DNA of 64,000 nucleotides from Syngnathus acus (taxonomy: Eukaryota; Chordata; Actinopteri; Syngnathiformes; Syngnathidae): the NCBI RefSeq assembly GCF_901709675.1, contig NC_051108.1:5862631-5926630 (forward strand), given 5' to 3'. Position 1 is the stretch's first letter; the number at the start of each line of letters is the position of its first letter. Shown in pieces: positions 1 to 11,720 of the stretch. Position numbers and translations under genes: made by a program. Below the pieces are notes generated by a model, which made no database searches, was not told the DNA's origin, and saw only the letters and a program-made list of their open reading frames with translations.

Positions 1-3000
1 CAGCTGAACATCCCATTGGTTGAAACTCCGGCAGTAACTTAAAGCAATAAAAAGGTGCGAGGTGTTTCGAACGACTCCTTTATAAGCAAGTGTGTCTGCC
101 AAACAGCAGCTCTCGGGCATAATTACTGCAAGCACTCGAGCAACATTAATGACGACAGGCTTGGAAGAAAGATTCATCTTCCCACACATAACATACAGTA
201 CGGCTAATTAACAGCCGAGTTGACGCTAGGCCTGGATTTTCAAATCAAAAGTCAAAGCGGAGTGTCAACGCGGTTGCTATGGTGACTCATATGTACTCAG
301 CGGTTGTTTGACCGGTCACAAAAGGAAGTCTCAAAGTTCATCAAGAGCATCTGCTGTAATATCTCCGACATGGATTTTACGACTCGGAGTGGCTCCAGCG
401 CCCCATTAAGGTTTCTGGATAATATGGACCATAGATTTGTGGAGCTCTCGCGGCTGAACCCGACTTTATATCCACGCCGGTCTGTGCCAACCTTTGATGC
501 CTCAGTTTCGCGCCGTTTTCATAGAGCTGTCATACACACCACTTAACACGCTCTTTAAAGCACTCATTAACGCAGTCAATTAGCCCACAGGAGCAAAGAC
601 GCTGGCGGAGGAAAATGGCAAAATGTCAGCCGTTTGCTTTTATGCGGTGTGAGCGTGTCACACGAGCAAGAGGGGGCTCTGAAAATAGAGGCAATTGCTT
701 CCAACCTCGTGTTCGCTCGGTGAATTCTTTGTCTTGCTGTGCTGAGAGGAGCGCGGTGACACACACGCACATACATTGCCAGACAGCCACAAATCTCTCA
801 TTTGCAGCACTTGAAGAGTGCACAAAAAGAAAATGGCTGGCTAATTTCATGTGTGTATCCATTCAGACACACACAACACAATACGGGCTATTTGAGAGGA
901 AGAAATCGGAATCATACGGAACAAAGCGCTCTTGCAGGTTAAATGGAGCCGTGTTTCATCTGAGAAAAGCAGAAAAGTTTTTGCAATGCGCAAAAAAGGG
1001 GCTTTTTCCCTTTATCAGATGATTGTCCGCCTTTTCAGAAAACACGCAAAGCGAGCGGTTTGGAGGACAACTTCAGCCAATTAGATTTAGGCATGGCTTC
1101 CTTATTGTTGTCAAACGATGCTCTCAGGATTCAAAGAGGTGATCTCCAAAAATGCTCCCCAGATTTACTTCCTAACAACAGATGCTTGGCTTAGTTGGGT
1201 ATGTTGGGGGTAATTCCAGCCAACCTTCTTGGAAGAAAGACAACTATGAGATGGCAGGTTCCAAGCCCACTTTGGATTTGTCCACGTGCCATGCGGACAC
1301 TGCCAAGTGTTGTCGTGGTGCCGTGATGGACTCGGACTTGCTCACTGAATGGTGTTTTTTCGTCTTTTTAGAGGCGGCTCTATTAACCGAACATCAGTAC
1401 ATTTTCTTCCAGCCTGCGGGCCTGCCACCCGCATCTGGCTTGGTGCAAGTACTTTTCAGAAGACTTTGATTGTCAGATGGACTGATAACCCTTCTACCTC
1501 CTTGTGAATCTGAAAAAGTTGAGCAGCCAGAAGGGAAGAAGGTGACGCACGGAGAATAAATGAGAACCGAGACAAAGGGGGGGGGGAAGCACACGCAGGG
1601 AAGTGGAATCCTGTTTTGTATCCATTAGAGAGAGGTCCAGTGGGCAAAGCGGCGGCTCGCCTCAAATCGAAGTCTGCCTCGGCATTTCTATCATTAAACT
1701 AATGCCCAGAGATTAGAGATGAGGTCTCCATTAATCTGCTTGGCTTTATTGACTCGGAGTGCTTTCTCGCACTGGCTGTCACTTGCTAGCACAGACGCTA
1801 CGCTTCATGGTTAGCTCGTAGCCAGCCATGTTTCAAAGAAACACATTGGATATATGTTTTACAATTACAATACGTTATAATGTACGTGAATTATTTTGAC
1901 AGGATTATACAAACAATGAGCGGGGGAGTGATTAGCCTGCCAAAATAAAGAAGAATTGTCAAGGTGTGTCACACCAAAGAACACAAGAGTGTGTAGGAGT
2001 GTTTGAAGGTAGATGTACACAAGAAATAAATCCAATCATCTGTCCAAACATGGAGATTTGTCTATTATTGTGTTTTGTTTTTGCAGACCATCTGTAGGCG
2101 TGCATGGGTGCATGCCTGGAAGCATGTGTGTTTGCGCGACAGTAACAAATGCGACGAGAGGGAGGTGGCAGAAGAGGAATGATGGATCGGCCGCGTGCCG
2201 CAAGCTGAATCTCCCGCGAGGGACGCGGCTACATGCTAGCAGGGGAGGGACAACTTAGAGTAATTGGGTCACCGCCAAGCCATGCTTTTAAGACTGCCGT
2301 GCAAACAAAATAAAGATTTGTTCTGGGGGTGAGAAGCAGAAGAATACATGACCCTTACAGAGATCTATTTGGTTTTTTCAATTTTCATCTAAATGTGGAC
2401 TCAGTGGTCAAATCACATTGAACCCATTTATATTAAAATGGCTGCCACAGACAGGTTGTATATTGACGTCAGTCCACTTAAAGGCTGCGACTAGGTGACA
2501 CTTGTGAGATGGAAGAAGACGGAAACATGGACTATGTGGCCGTTTTCTCCTGCTGAGGTGAGATTGATACTTCAGAGTATTAATATCATCTATTACCAAA
2601 TTGGCCAAAGAGCTGACTGCCAACCTATTACCTCTCGACTCTTCCATCAGCATTTAAAATTCTCTTGGTCACGGAACCTCTCATCGCGCCTGCTCGACTA
2701 GCAGATATTAAATATTAACCCTGCTTTTTACAGATCATGTCACTAAATTAAACTAACGCAATTTGTCATTTACAAGTGCTTTCTTTCTGAATCATGGAAA
2801 AATCTCTCATCACCTCGGTTACAATGAATCCGATTCAGCAAAACACAATGGCGGGATGACAGCTCAATTATTTTAGTAGACTTGCACTGGTTGCATAATC
2901 CAATAAGAGCCATATTGCAAAGATATGTCAGGGGGGTCTGCGAAACAAAAAAGGACCCACCCCCAAAAAAAATCTGAAAATACCTAAAAGGCCATTAAGA

Positions 3001-4056
3001 ATTTTTCAGGGGGGCAGTGACCCTCACACTCCCTCCCTAGTGCCGCCTGTGTGGTCGGGTTCATTTTAGAAGTTTTCAAAATCTGACTTCCAGATTGCAC
3101 ACAAGCCTTTATATAAAACCATTTACTAATTGAAAATGGATTTCACATACGGTGCGTGTATCAAAAACTAATCACACACAGGAGGCGCTTTTTCTCAGCA
3201 AGATCAATGTCAGTCAAGTGATGCGTGATCTGCTCAGGCGATAAGGCCAATTAAATCATGTCTTCTGGACACTAAAACTTGCTTCAAAAACTGTGAGAGG
3301 AGTCACAAATGAGGGAAGGAATGGGCAACAAAATATTAATCCCCTGTGCTGAAATGTCTGAAACACAAGTAATCTCTGTTGATGTTTGCTTTCTTTTTTG
3401 TTTTTAATTTGCTTTAACTTCATTTCGATGGCTGGAGCCCATCAAAACGCAGCATTACAAATAAGCAATAGTAAATCCCCACAGACTGTGTTAAGAAGAG
3501 AATTGCAATAACAATCACAATCTTGTTTGGGGATCACATCAACCCCGATTGCAAAACACACACAAAGTCTAATGAGGGACCAAGACGGACTGTTGTGAGC
3601 GTGTGCATAACAAGCTTGAGTACACATTGTGTAATTGTGATTCTGTTCATATACTCCATTTACTATTAAAATCTTAACTTGTGTTGAAAAACATAAAGCT
3701 GGGCTCTTCTTTTAATGGAGCCCCTACAATATGCATTCACGCCACATCCCTTTCCAAGCGTGGCCGTCTTTTTCCGTTTTCGAGCGCTACCTGGCCTGAT
3801 GCCGCTGCAGATGGCATGCGAGAGAGTGGAGACGTTGTAGTTGCAGCTTTGAAATGGAAAGAAGCTCTGTTGAGTGTAGATGAAAGTAAGGAGATACACA
3901 AGGCCGACCGAGGAAGCAGACATCATTATGGATGAGTGTGTACTTAGGCGCAGTATGTATCTGCAAAACCACGAGGGAGGAGGGGGGGGGGGGGTTGTGT
4001 TAGCCTGTTTTACTTCTACTGCATTGCTACATTTTTAGACCACATTCAACAGTCCA

Positions 4057-4088
4057 AGCTCCCCTCGGGGATCATTAAAGTTTCATCT
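4057..4088 (+). repeat. Possible tail of a fish non-LTR retroelement
   Basis: The stretch contains CCCCTCGGGGATCATTAAAG, which resembles the tail found at the 3' end of many fish LINEs and SINEs (a CCCC..GGGGAT..AATAAAGT motif followed by a simple repeat). Only the tail can be recognised, so the body is lost or too diverged. The assignment rests on remembered consensus. Confidence 0.4.
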
Positions 4089-5284
4089 TATTGCCCCTTT
4101 CAATGTACTGTAATGTTTCATTACGCTGGCTCGGCTGAAAGGGGTTCTTGGGAGAACAAGTGGGACCGTGTTCTGAAAAGTTCTACTCACTTGATTGCTC
4201 CGCCAAGTTGTCTCGGTGGTGGCAGCGGGTAATTCTTGTTTGGTCCGGTTTAACCTCTGTGTTAAAACAATCTGCAGGGCGGGAAATACGCAAAGTCCGA
4301 ATCGTTTGAGTCGAACAAGTTTGGGCACTTGTGGGTTCTATTGGGGTTAAATCATTTTTAACTTACTTTCAACCTCGAAAAAAATAAATAAATCTCACTT
4401 CGTCCAGGCGGTTGGTTTCGGGCTGGCACCGGGACTTCAAAGCAGAGTCGAGAGGAAACACAGAAGGGAAACTGCTGTGGGGGAAATAAAAAGTGAACAT
4501 GAGAGATAGCCTAAAAGCGAGAAACTGCAAGCTGTGTGTACAGAAAACATGAATAATGGATCCAAATGCAGATGAGGACAAATTGACTCCCCATTAGAAC
4601 TGCACTCAGAACGGAGAATGACACAAATTGTCCAGAAGATGTTTACTGATGCTGATGCATGCAGAGTTGTGGACTTTTTTTTTATTTTGGTTTGATCGAG
4701 TCAAAGGCGATGCAGCAAACAGAGCATGTTAAATCATTCTAATATGCGACAAAATCATGATGTCGCCACCCGAATCTGGCAGACGAGTGGCGATTTTGCA
4801 AGAGGGCTCATCTGCGGCTCTGACGTCACGGCGGCCGTACGAAATGCACGCTAGCCTCATTTACACTAGTCTTTCCCACGCTCCCCGGGGGTTCAACTTA
4901 AAGTTCTAAGCTTGAGTAAATTTAGGCCACGGAAGCCCGAGGAGACGGTGGCTTTCTGGAGCCGAGGCGACTTTGCAGCTGGTGCGCGTCGAGCGTTAAG
5001 AATGAACATTTGCGTCACTTAGCGTTATTAATGTCGCCGTAAAAACATCAGTCAGAAAGCAGTTTTATTTTGAAAATCCAGGTGCAAGCAATATTTAGGA
5101 GGCAAAGCAGGCAGTTCTACTTTGGGTGGAGATTTATTCCTCGTCGACTCGCACGCAGCAAACTCCGCTCTGCATAATGTCGCCACCGTCTCGCAAATGA
5201 GGCAATACAGCCATCAAAACTGATTCATCACATGGAGACCAAGCAGCGGGCTTTAAAAGACACGCCATTTGATTTATTTTTTTT

Positions 5285-5301
5285 TATATATATATATATA
5301 A
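5285..5301. repeat. (TA)n microsatellite
   Basis: A short TA dinucleotide run follows an oligo-T stretch. It is simple sequence with no other content. Confidence 0.8.
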
Positions 5302-5549
5302 ATAAGATTCGGAAGTCCTTATGTAAATCAAAATTGACTCCAAGCATCACGTTGCCACGCCACCGTTAACACGCCGACCTCAGCAATCGACCGCACCCAT
5401 CAAAAACGCTATTATGGCGGCCACTTATGCATCTGGAGCAGTTGTACGCTTTTGACCTACGCGTGCATAATGACTTTTTAATGTCTCATCGCATAATTCA
5501 AGCAAGATTACATGAGTTAGTGTAGCATGCCAAATCACTCTTGTCCTCC

Positions 5550-5618
5550 ATCCATCCATTTTATATACCGCTTATCACAATTGACTAAGGGGTGAGAGAG
5601 ACACCTTGGACTCATCAC
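5550..5618 (+). repeat. Degraded teleost interspersed repeat (CCATCCATCCATTTT type)
   Basis: The block starts with a CCATCCATCCATTTTATA run followed by ACCGCTTATC, then a GGGGTGAGAGAGACACC..TTGGACTCATCACA stretch. This matches the order of parts in a repeat very common in fish genomes (ATCCATCCATTTTCTATACCGC at the left, then a GGGGTACACCCTGGAC segment). The middle appears to be deleted. Homology is judged from memory. Confidence 0.6.
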
Positions 5619-6174
5619 AATTTTGAGCGCTGACGGGGGAATTAAACCAGATCTGGATTCTATGCCAGGTCCACCCTGGATTGGGTTTTCCCAGCTTTCC
5701 AGATGCAACATTGTAAAAATACACTAATTAATAAATGCCACTTCCATCTTGTTGTATTCCCACCCCAGGAGATGCCGCGATGCTTGCAAACGAGCCGTGG
5801 CAAATTAATTAGAACGCCCATTCTTTTGTTTGGACACTAATCCATCCAGCAATGCTACTTAGAGCATATTGCTTCTTTTTTTTATGGCACATTCTCTTGC
5901 AAACTGTTGCTCCCCTTTCTTACAGGACTCGGTGACAGGGCAGCCGAGTGCTTGTTCCAGATGGCTGCTTTTCCTATATCTAAACAAAGTGATCATTAAT
6001 GTAGTTGTTTTCAGCAAACTATTAGCTGGGAGATGGAAAGCCTTTTTTTTTTACTTCATCTATTTTAAATGCAAGAGGAGTTGGATTTTTGTTTTGGCAC
6101 TGTTGCAATCAATTAACTCAAATTGAATACTTCTTTATCACATCATTGCCAAGGAGGCAAATGTCCTCTGTTTA

Positions 6175-6267
6175 GCGAGAGAGGGGGGGGAGAAGAGTAG
6201 GGGGGGAGAGAGAGAGATAGAAGGGAGGCAGAGCGAGAGAAAGAGAGAGAGAGAGAGAGCGCGAGAG
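6175..6267 (+). repeat. Purine-rich (GA)n/(G)n tract
   Basis: About 90 bases of almost uninterrupted purine with GAGAGA runs and G tracts of seven or eight. It lies directly upstream of a possible non-coding exon. Such tracts can sit in promoters (GAGA-type elements) or be plain simple sequence. On the minus strand it translates to low-complexity serine and leucine and is not a gene. Confidence 0.7.
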
Positions 6268-6509
6268 GCTTACCCAAAGCGGTTGACTGTAGTCTGCAGA
6301 TTGGACTCGCCACGCATGTCTGAATTCTTTCGCATCGGGCGCGCGAGCGAGGATGGGACGTTGGTCCGCGTAACTAATTACCATATTACTAATTCGGACT
6401 GCTGCTTTTTATTATTACTATCCTTTCCACCCTCCCCGACGGATTTACAAAGCATCTCTTCTGAGCCTGCGATGAGATTCAACACTTTGGACAGACTAGT
6501 GGATTGACG
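6268..6509 (+). other. Possible non-coding first exon with a 5' splice donor
   Basis: This stretch is richer in GC than its surroundings, follows a GA tract, and ends in a good donor (GGATTGACG, then GTAAGCCAG at 6510). An open frame of 74 codons (6283-6507) runs through it and stops just before the donor, but the protein resembles nothing I know. It could be a distant 5' untranslated exon of tmem121, whose coding exon begins with an acceptor at 25.69 kb on the same strand, or an exon of a long non-coding RNA. The link is inference. Confidence 0.22.
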
Positions 6510-8422
6510 GTAAGCCAGTAGAGTTCATGTTCGCTTGTGTCATAGACAGATGGGGGGGGGGGGGGGGATAAAACACACTGTTGAACATGACATGGCAGAC
6601 AAAATATAAGTGCAGTAAAAATGTTATCATCACTGTCACTTCCGACCGGCTCCAGTTTGTGACTTTCCTCTCCTCTCTCTCGCTCTCTAAAGGATGCGTT
6701 CATGCGCGTTCAGCATCCCCCCCCCCCTCCCTTGTTGCTGTATCAACAATATATTCTTGTTAAACACAATTTACTTGATCCACGAGAACGAGTTTGCTAG
6801 CGGCTCGTCAGTTTTGCTAAATGACAAGCTGTTCGTTTTGTGGAGTCAGCGAGCGGTTTGCCGGCGTGCGCGCGCACGCCCCTGCGCACACGGGCGGACG
6901 CGCGCAAGCACGTCGACAAGCGGGGTCACTGAGAAAATCTATGACCGCCACCGCTGAACTACTGTGCCCGACAATATTTCAAAGTGACTGTCGGATAATG
7001 AGAATGTGACTCTGTGTCTTTTCTGACATGACATGAATATTCTGTGGTGTCTAAAAATAGCTTGAATTAATGTGATACTTTTGAGTCAACAGGAAAATAA
7101 TGAAATGCATGATTGGTGTGAAGTCTTTTTTTTTTTTTTAGCTTGCCATGTCGCATCACTTTTGATTGATTATCTTTGAACTATTACGTACATGACAGTA
7201 ACAATTGTTGCATGCCGACTGATTAATTAGCTTGTTATCAGTTGATTGCACAAGGTCTTCAATTTATGATGATTTTGCTTCCTATGTTGGCAATTTAACC
7301 TGAATTTACACAGATATTTATTTTACTCATATTTTTGGTAAGGAGGTCCTGGTCGAGTGCTGCAAACTGTTGAACACCACTACAGGACTTTCACACCATT
7401 TCACCAATTGTTACTAAACGTGGTATTTAACCGGGATTAAATGTTTGACCTTTTAGTTACAAGAGCCGAGCGGCATCACTTCTCGCTGCCTCCATGCTTC
7501 ACTGCTGCAGCTGTTTTGCACTGAGAAATTAATTCACACTCTACAAAGAAGAAAAATGCACATGCCAGGCTCGCTTTGGATAAGAGGTGACCCCCCCCCC
7601 CTCATCCCCCCCAATGCTTTCAGCCTCCAGCACTGTAACCAGCTTTGATAGCTCAGACTATACAGTCAACCCAGCTTGACAGCGTAAACGCAGAGTGATT
7701 TTCTCCAAGTCCCCGATTTAACAGCGTCAATTTTAATGACGCTAATTAGGATTTCTGATTACATTGAACGCGTGATAACGCTCGGCTTGGCGTTAACCGT
7801 GTCTGATACGTCGGCTCAAGCTGCGAGTGATGAGAATTTAGTGTAAATTGTCGCGGGGAGGTTTCCATGCTGCTCCTCTCCAGTGTCCTTGAAAGAAATC
7901 ACATTTGGAGGCGCCGGTTTTTCCTCCGGGTTATTAAGCTCGGGGCTCCACTGTATTCATTCATTTTGCTTGGCTGATGAGCCAAATGTGAATTAATCTA
8001 TCATGCTCAATTTATTATCGGATAAACAGACAATGAATTTGAATTTTGACCCTGCAGGGGTCAGACCGCACGATTGGCTACGCCATTCCGCAGTGTTTTA
8101 TTATCTCCTTACAATGGAATTTTTTTACCTCAGGGCATGTACGATCAACTGTCTCATATAATAAAAGATAAAATTACACTCTAATAGATATATTGCCCAA
8201 TCGTTCACTTGAATACCTCACCCCTGAGTAAAAGCAGAAATAACTGAAATAATTACATTTTATGGCTCTTACTACCATGTGGCGCTATATCACGCAAATA
8301 TTGTGACACATACTGCCGCTGGAGTTTACAATGAAGTTTGCCCTTGGTTAAATCATCAATATCAGGTTCCCAGTCTTCGCATCGATTAACATTTTAAAAC
8401 AACAACCTTAAGGTCAGTCGCA

Positions 8423-8446
8423 CACTTCTTGGCATCCCAAGAAGTG
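8423..8446. repeat. Perfect inverted repeat, 10-bp arms, 4-nt loop
   Basis: CACTTCTTGG is followed by CATC and then by its exact reverse complement CCAAGAAGTG. Either strand could form a stable small hairpin. No gene or known element surrounds it, and the stem is too short for a microRNA precursor. Confidence 0.8.
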
Positions 8447-10942
8447 AGAGCCAATGTGCTCCATTACAAATGTGTTGCATTACACAGATTACAGAGCGAG
8501 CTGCTTTTCATGATTGTGCACTTTGCATGCTTATTGCGCTGCGGATTGTGTTTCCGCATGCCTCGAATCCCATTTATGGGACTCTTTAAAATTCAGCCCT
8601 CCCGCTAGAAACTCAATTAAATACAGTACCGCTATAAATATATGAGCAGAAAGCGGCGGAGCTGAGTGAAGTACTGCGCGGTCATTCAGCCCCCTCACCA
8701 ATCATCTGACCCCCCCCCCCCAGCACCGCCGCATAGCGACCGGTGGTCAATTTGAATGATCGGCCGGAGACAATGTGGGAGGCTGTCACGCCGGCCAAAA
8801 CCGAGCGCGCTCTTGAAAACTATGTGTGCCCGGGACATCAAAAACGAGATTGTTTATTTGGACAGCGCCCGCTGGCAGCGGCGAGACGAGCTAAATTAGA
8901 GCCCTTTGTCTTATTCTGCATTACGCCCGCTCAATCCCGTAATGTTTTTGGCATCATCCCGGGCTGACACACTTTTGCACCGTATGCAATTTGCACATTG
9001 TATATTTTCCGGTTTTCAGGCACCGGTTTTCCCGCTTTGGAATCCAAGGTTGGAATCTCCCTGACCTAATGGCTTCCACTCCAATCAATAGCCACATGGC
9101 AGAGTCGATCAATAACAGCCGTACTAAACAATAACGAGGACCGAGAAAGCAACCTCCAGGCATCCCACAATGGAACGTTTTTGTAAATACTGTCTGCTTA
9201 ATTATAGATCCAAAATACTAAGCTAATGCTAAATAAAAATGCAAGGATAAGGTCAAAAACGATGACATAGCCAAGTACATCAAAATGGAAAGATGGCTTG
9301 GGCAAATAAACACTTGCTTCGGTGTTTAGTAGCCAATAAAGGAGAGTTACAATATGTGGACGATTGCAAATCAAAGGCCTGATCCCTTAATGTTGGTACG
9401 AGGAGAAAACAAAAGTGCCACGGCGGCTTTTGACTAATAACTGCCAGGTCGAGTGAGACTACTGGATTTTATGGTGTGATAAAATGTGTCCCATCCGCAA
9501 AGCAGTTAAAGAAGTTTCCTCGTCTGATTTGACCGTGGGTGTTTTTTTTGGCTCTAAGATGGAATTTTTGCTTTTTTACATCGCAATCCTGTTGTGAGCT
9601 TCTACTTACAGTTCAATGTTATTACCGCCTATCTAAGTATCCCAACACACGCATTTTGGCACCACATTGAAAAGCACAAAAGTGCCAGAGAAGGTGGCTA
9701 GTGGTGAAAGATTGGAGCCATTGCAGCCCTCCAGGGAAAGCAGTTATCAGAGATACACAAGTGATGGGCAAATACATCAGCTCAAGTGCCACAAGCAGGT
9801 CGAGACGTATGGCGGTGTATTTCCTCAACGTCTGGACGCCTTGCCGCAATTGGTCATCAAGAAAAAAAATAACAGGTGGTAATAATTTCACTCCGTTGGC
9901 ATTACTTGCTAACCAAAACAGCAGCACCATAGCTTCTAAGCAGTATCTTGTTCCTTGTGACTGTTTATGCCGTTTGCTCGGTCCCCACAGCCCAATTCAA
10001 AACAAAACTCATTTCACCCTTAGAATTGATTTTACTCATTTATGACCTTGTGTTTTCCATTTCATTTTCTCTCAATTTTATTCCTCAACGTGACATTCAA
10101 AGAAAAAAATAATCAGAATCGGGAAATGTTGAATCCTACAGAGCAGCAAGATTCCTCTGACAAGTAAACAGAAAATGTCTCAAGGCTGCGTATAAAGAGA
10201 TGAGAGAGGAAAAAATTGTCAAGGATGGATTTGCAACATTATGACATGCACTTTGTTTTTGTCAAGTCGTTTCAATGCAATCTGTATATTGCACATATAA
10301 TTTCCAAACACCACATGCAGTATTGAGTCCACTGGTACCAACCTTGCTACATCACCTTCAAAAGCAGACTGCGATTGTGATTTAATGTCGCTGGAAGTCC
10401 AAAAGGATTCCAGAGTCTATAAACTTGTCTTATATGCTGCTGCCTTTACAGTCATTGGAGAGCAGGTATAGGAACCAGTAAAAATGATCACTTGACCAAA
10501 GGCGGACATACTCTTTTATTGTTATTTTGAATGCATGCTGCATTTCCATTTGGAAAAAGAAAAGTCACAATATGTCTGCTCGGTCCACATAAACACCTCG
10601 CTAATGCGTGAGCGTGCACACTTCTCTATGTGTAACGGGGACTGTCAGAGTGCCTCCTCTAATGAATACATTACTTTTACTCCGCTCATGTTTGCATCAC
10701 TGAAAGAATGCGTGCTCCTGTCCAGACGGTACTTAACACGATGTATTGTGTGCTGTTGCCGAGCATACATTTGTGCGCTGAGCATGTGTTGGTCTGATGG
10801 GCTGGATGTTCCCGTGTGTGCGTCCGGCTTTTTTGTTTGCCCTGGACCGACGATCTTTCATTAATTTGACAGAAGGTTGGCAGAGGCCAACCAATAAAAG
10901 TCACTTGCAATTTGGGACTTAATGCAATAACGCTTCGCTATA

Positions 10943-10964
10943 GATTCACAGCAATCTGTGAATC
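10943..10964. repeat. Perfect inverted repeat, 9-bp arms, 4-nt loop
   Basis: GATTCACAG, a CAAT loop, then CTGTGAATC, the exact reverse complement. It stands alone in gene-poor DNA. No function is assigned. Confidence 0.8.
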
Positions 10965-11697
10965 GAAATCCCTAGTTTGAATCTATTCTGTCATGCTTTA
11001 AATAACAAGGTTAGGCAAGATGAAGTCTCACTCTGGAGTCATTTTTACAAGACTTTACACTTTGGGAAGACGTAGCAGACGTGCTTGCACGCAATTCTGC
11101 GTCTCCATATGCCGTCTGCAGTGATGTAGATCTTAATTAATTATGGCATGGTCCAACAAGTGAACAAGCTCTGCATGCAAAAATGTAACTTAGCCGAGGG
11201 GGCGAAAATACATTTTGCTGTTGATGGGCCAACCAAACTGAAAATCGATATTCAACTGAGCCCATGTGGAAAGTATACAGTAGTTAATAAGGAGCAAAGA
11301 GAATTTGTTTCTTTGGAAAACCACTAATGGTCGATATTCTTGCAGAAGGTGCGTTTTAATTGCGCTGTTGGTAATTAGACTCGGCCCGGGGACTTTGACA
11401 CTAGACTTGTCGACACTCCACGTCGCAATGCTCTACGAGCAAGGCTGAGTTAATTGCAGCAGAAACGAACATGCGGCAGCAGAGAGAAGCTCGAGCCAAA
11501 CGGGCATTGTCCAGCACGCTGCCCGTTGCAGCCCACTCGTTTGCTACTCGCCGGCCTTTGCAAATTATGAGGCATCTGAGGTGAGCTCTGTCATAACCTC
11601 GCCGTATGAGGGCCGGCTCTGCAGGATTAGCGCCTCAACCCTGAAAGGAACTCTAACAATAGCGTAAATCAGCATCAATGTAGATCACTTGTGACAG

Positions 11698-11720
11698 GGA
11701 GGGGAGGGGAGGGGGGGGGG
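11698..11720 (+). repeat. G-rich tract with G-quadruplex potential
   Basis: The tract has four or more runs of at least three G separated by single A residues (GGGAGGGGAGGGGA followed by ten G). That satisfies the usual four-run rule for an intramolecular G-quadruplex on the plus strand. It is intergenic and has no clear promoter context. Confidence 0.7.

Larger units (their letters stand above)
1..5547. other. Gene-poor non-coding stretch
   Basis: I find no convincing gene here. Open frames are short, lie on both strands, and show no recognisable protein or splice-consistent neighbours. The DNA is AT-rich, with a G tract at about 3980-3994, a (TA)n run at 5285-5301, and what looks like a degraded retroelement tail at 4057-4088. 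It may be regulatory DNA upstream of tmem121 or of a gene left of the window, but nothing in the sequence alone proves that. Confidence 0.6.
6510..11697. other. Gene-poor non-coding stretch
   Basis: No supported gene. It contains a G tract at about 6552-6567, C tracts near 6718-6727 and 7591-7600, and two perfect short inverted repeats, at 8423-8446 and 10943-10964, listed separately. Open frames are short and unrecognisable. Confidence 0.6.

Noticed and set aside
615-1022. A 135-codon open frame on the plus strand
   Set aside because: Cys/Arg-rich low-similarity translation with overlapping antisense frames; no support as a gene.
6283-6507. Protein-coding frame of 74 codons
   Set aside because: No known domain and no signs of coding constraint; better explained as part of a non-coding exon or as chance.
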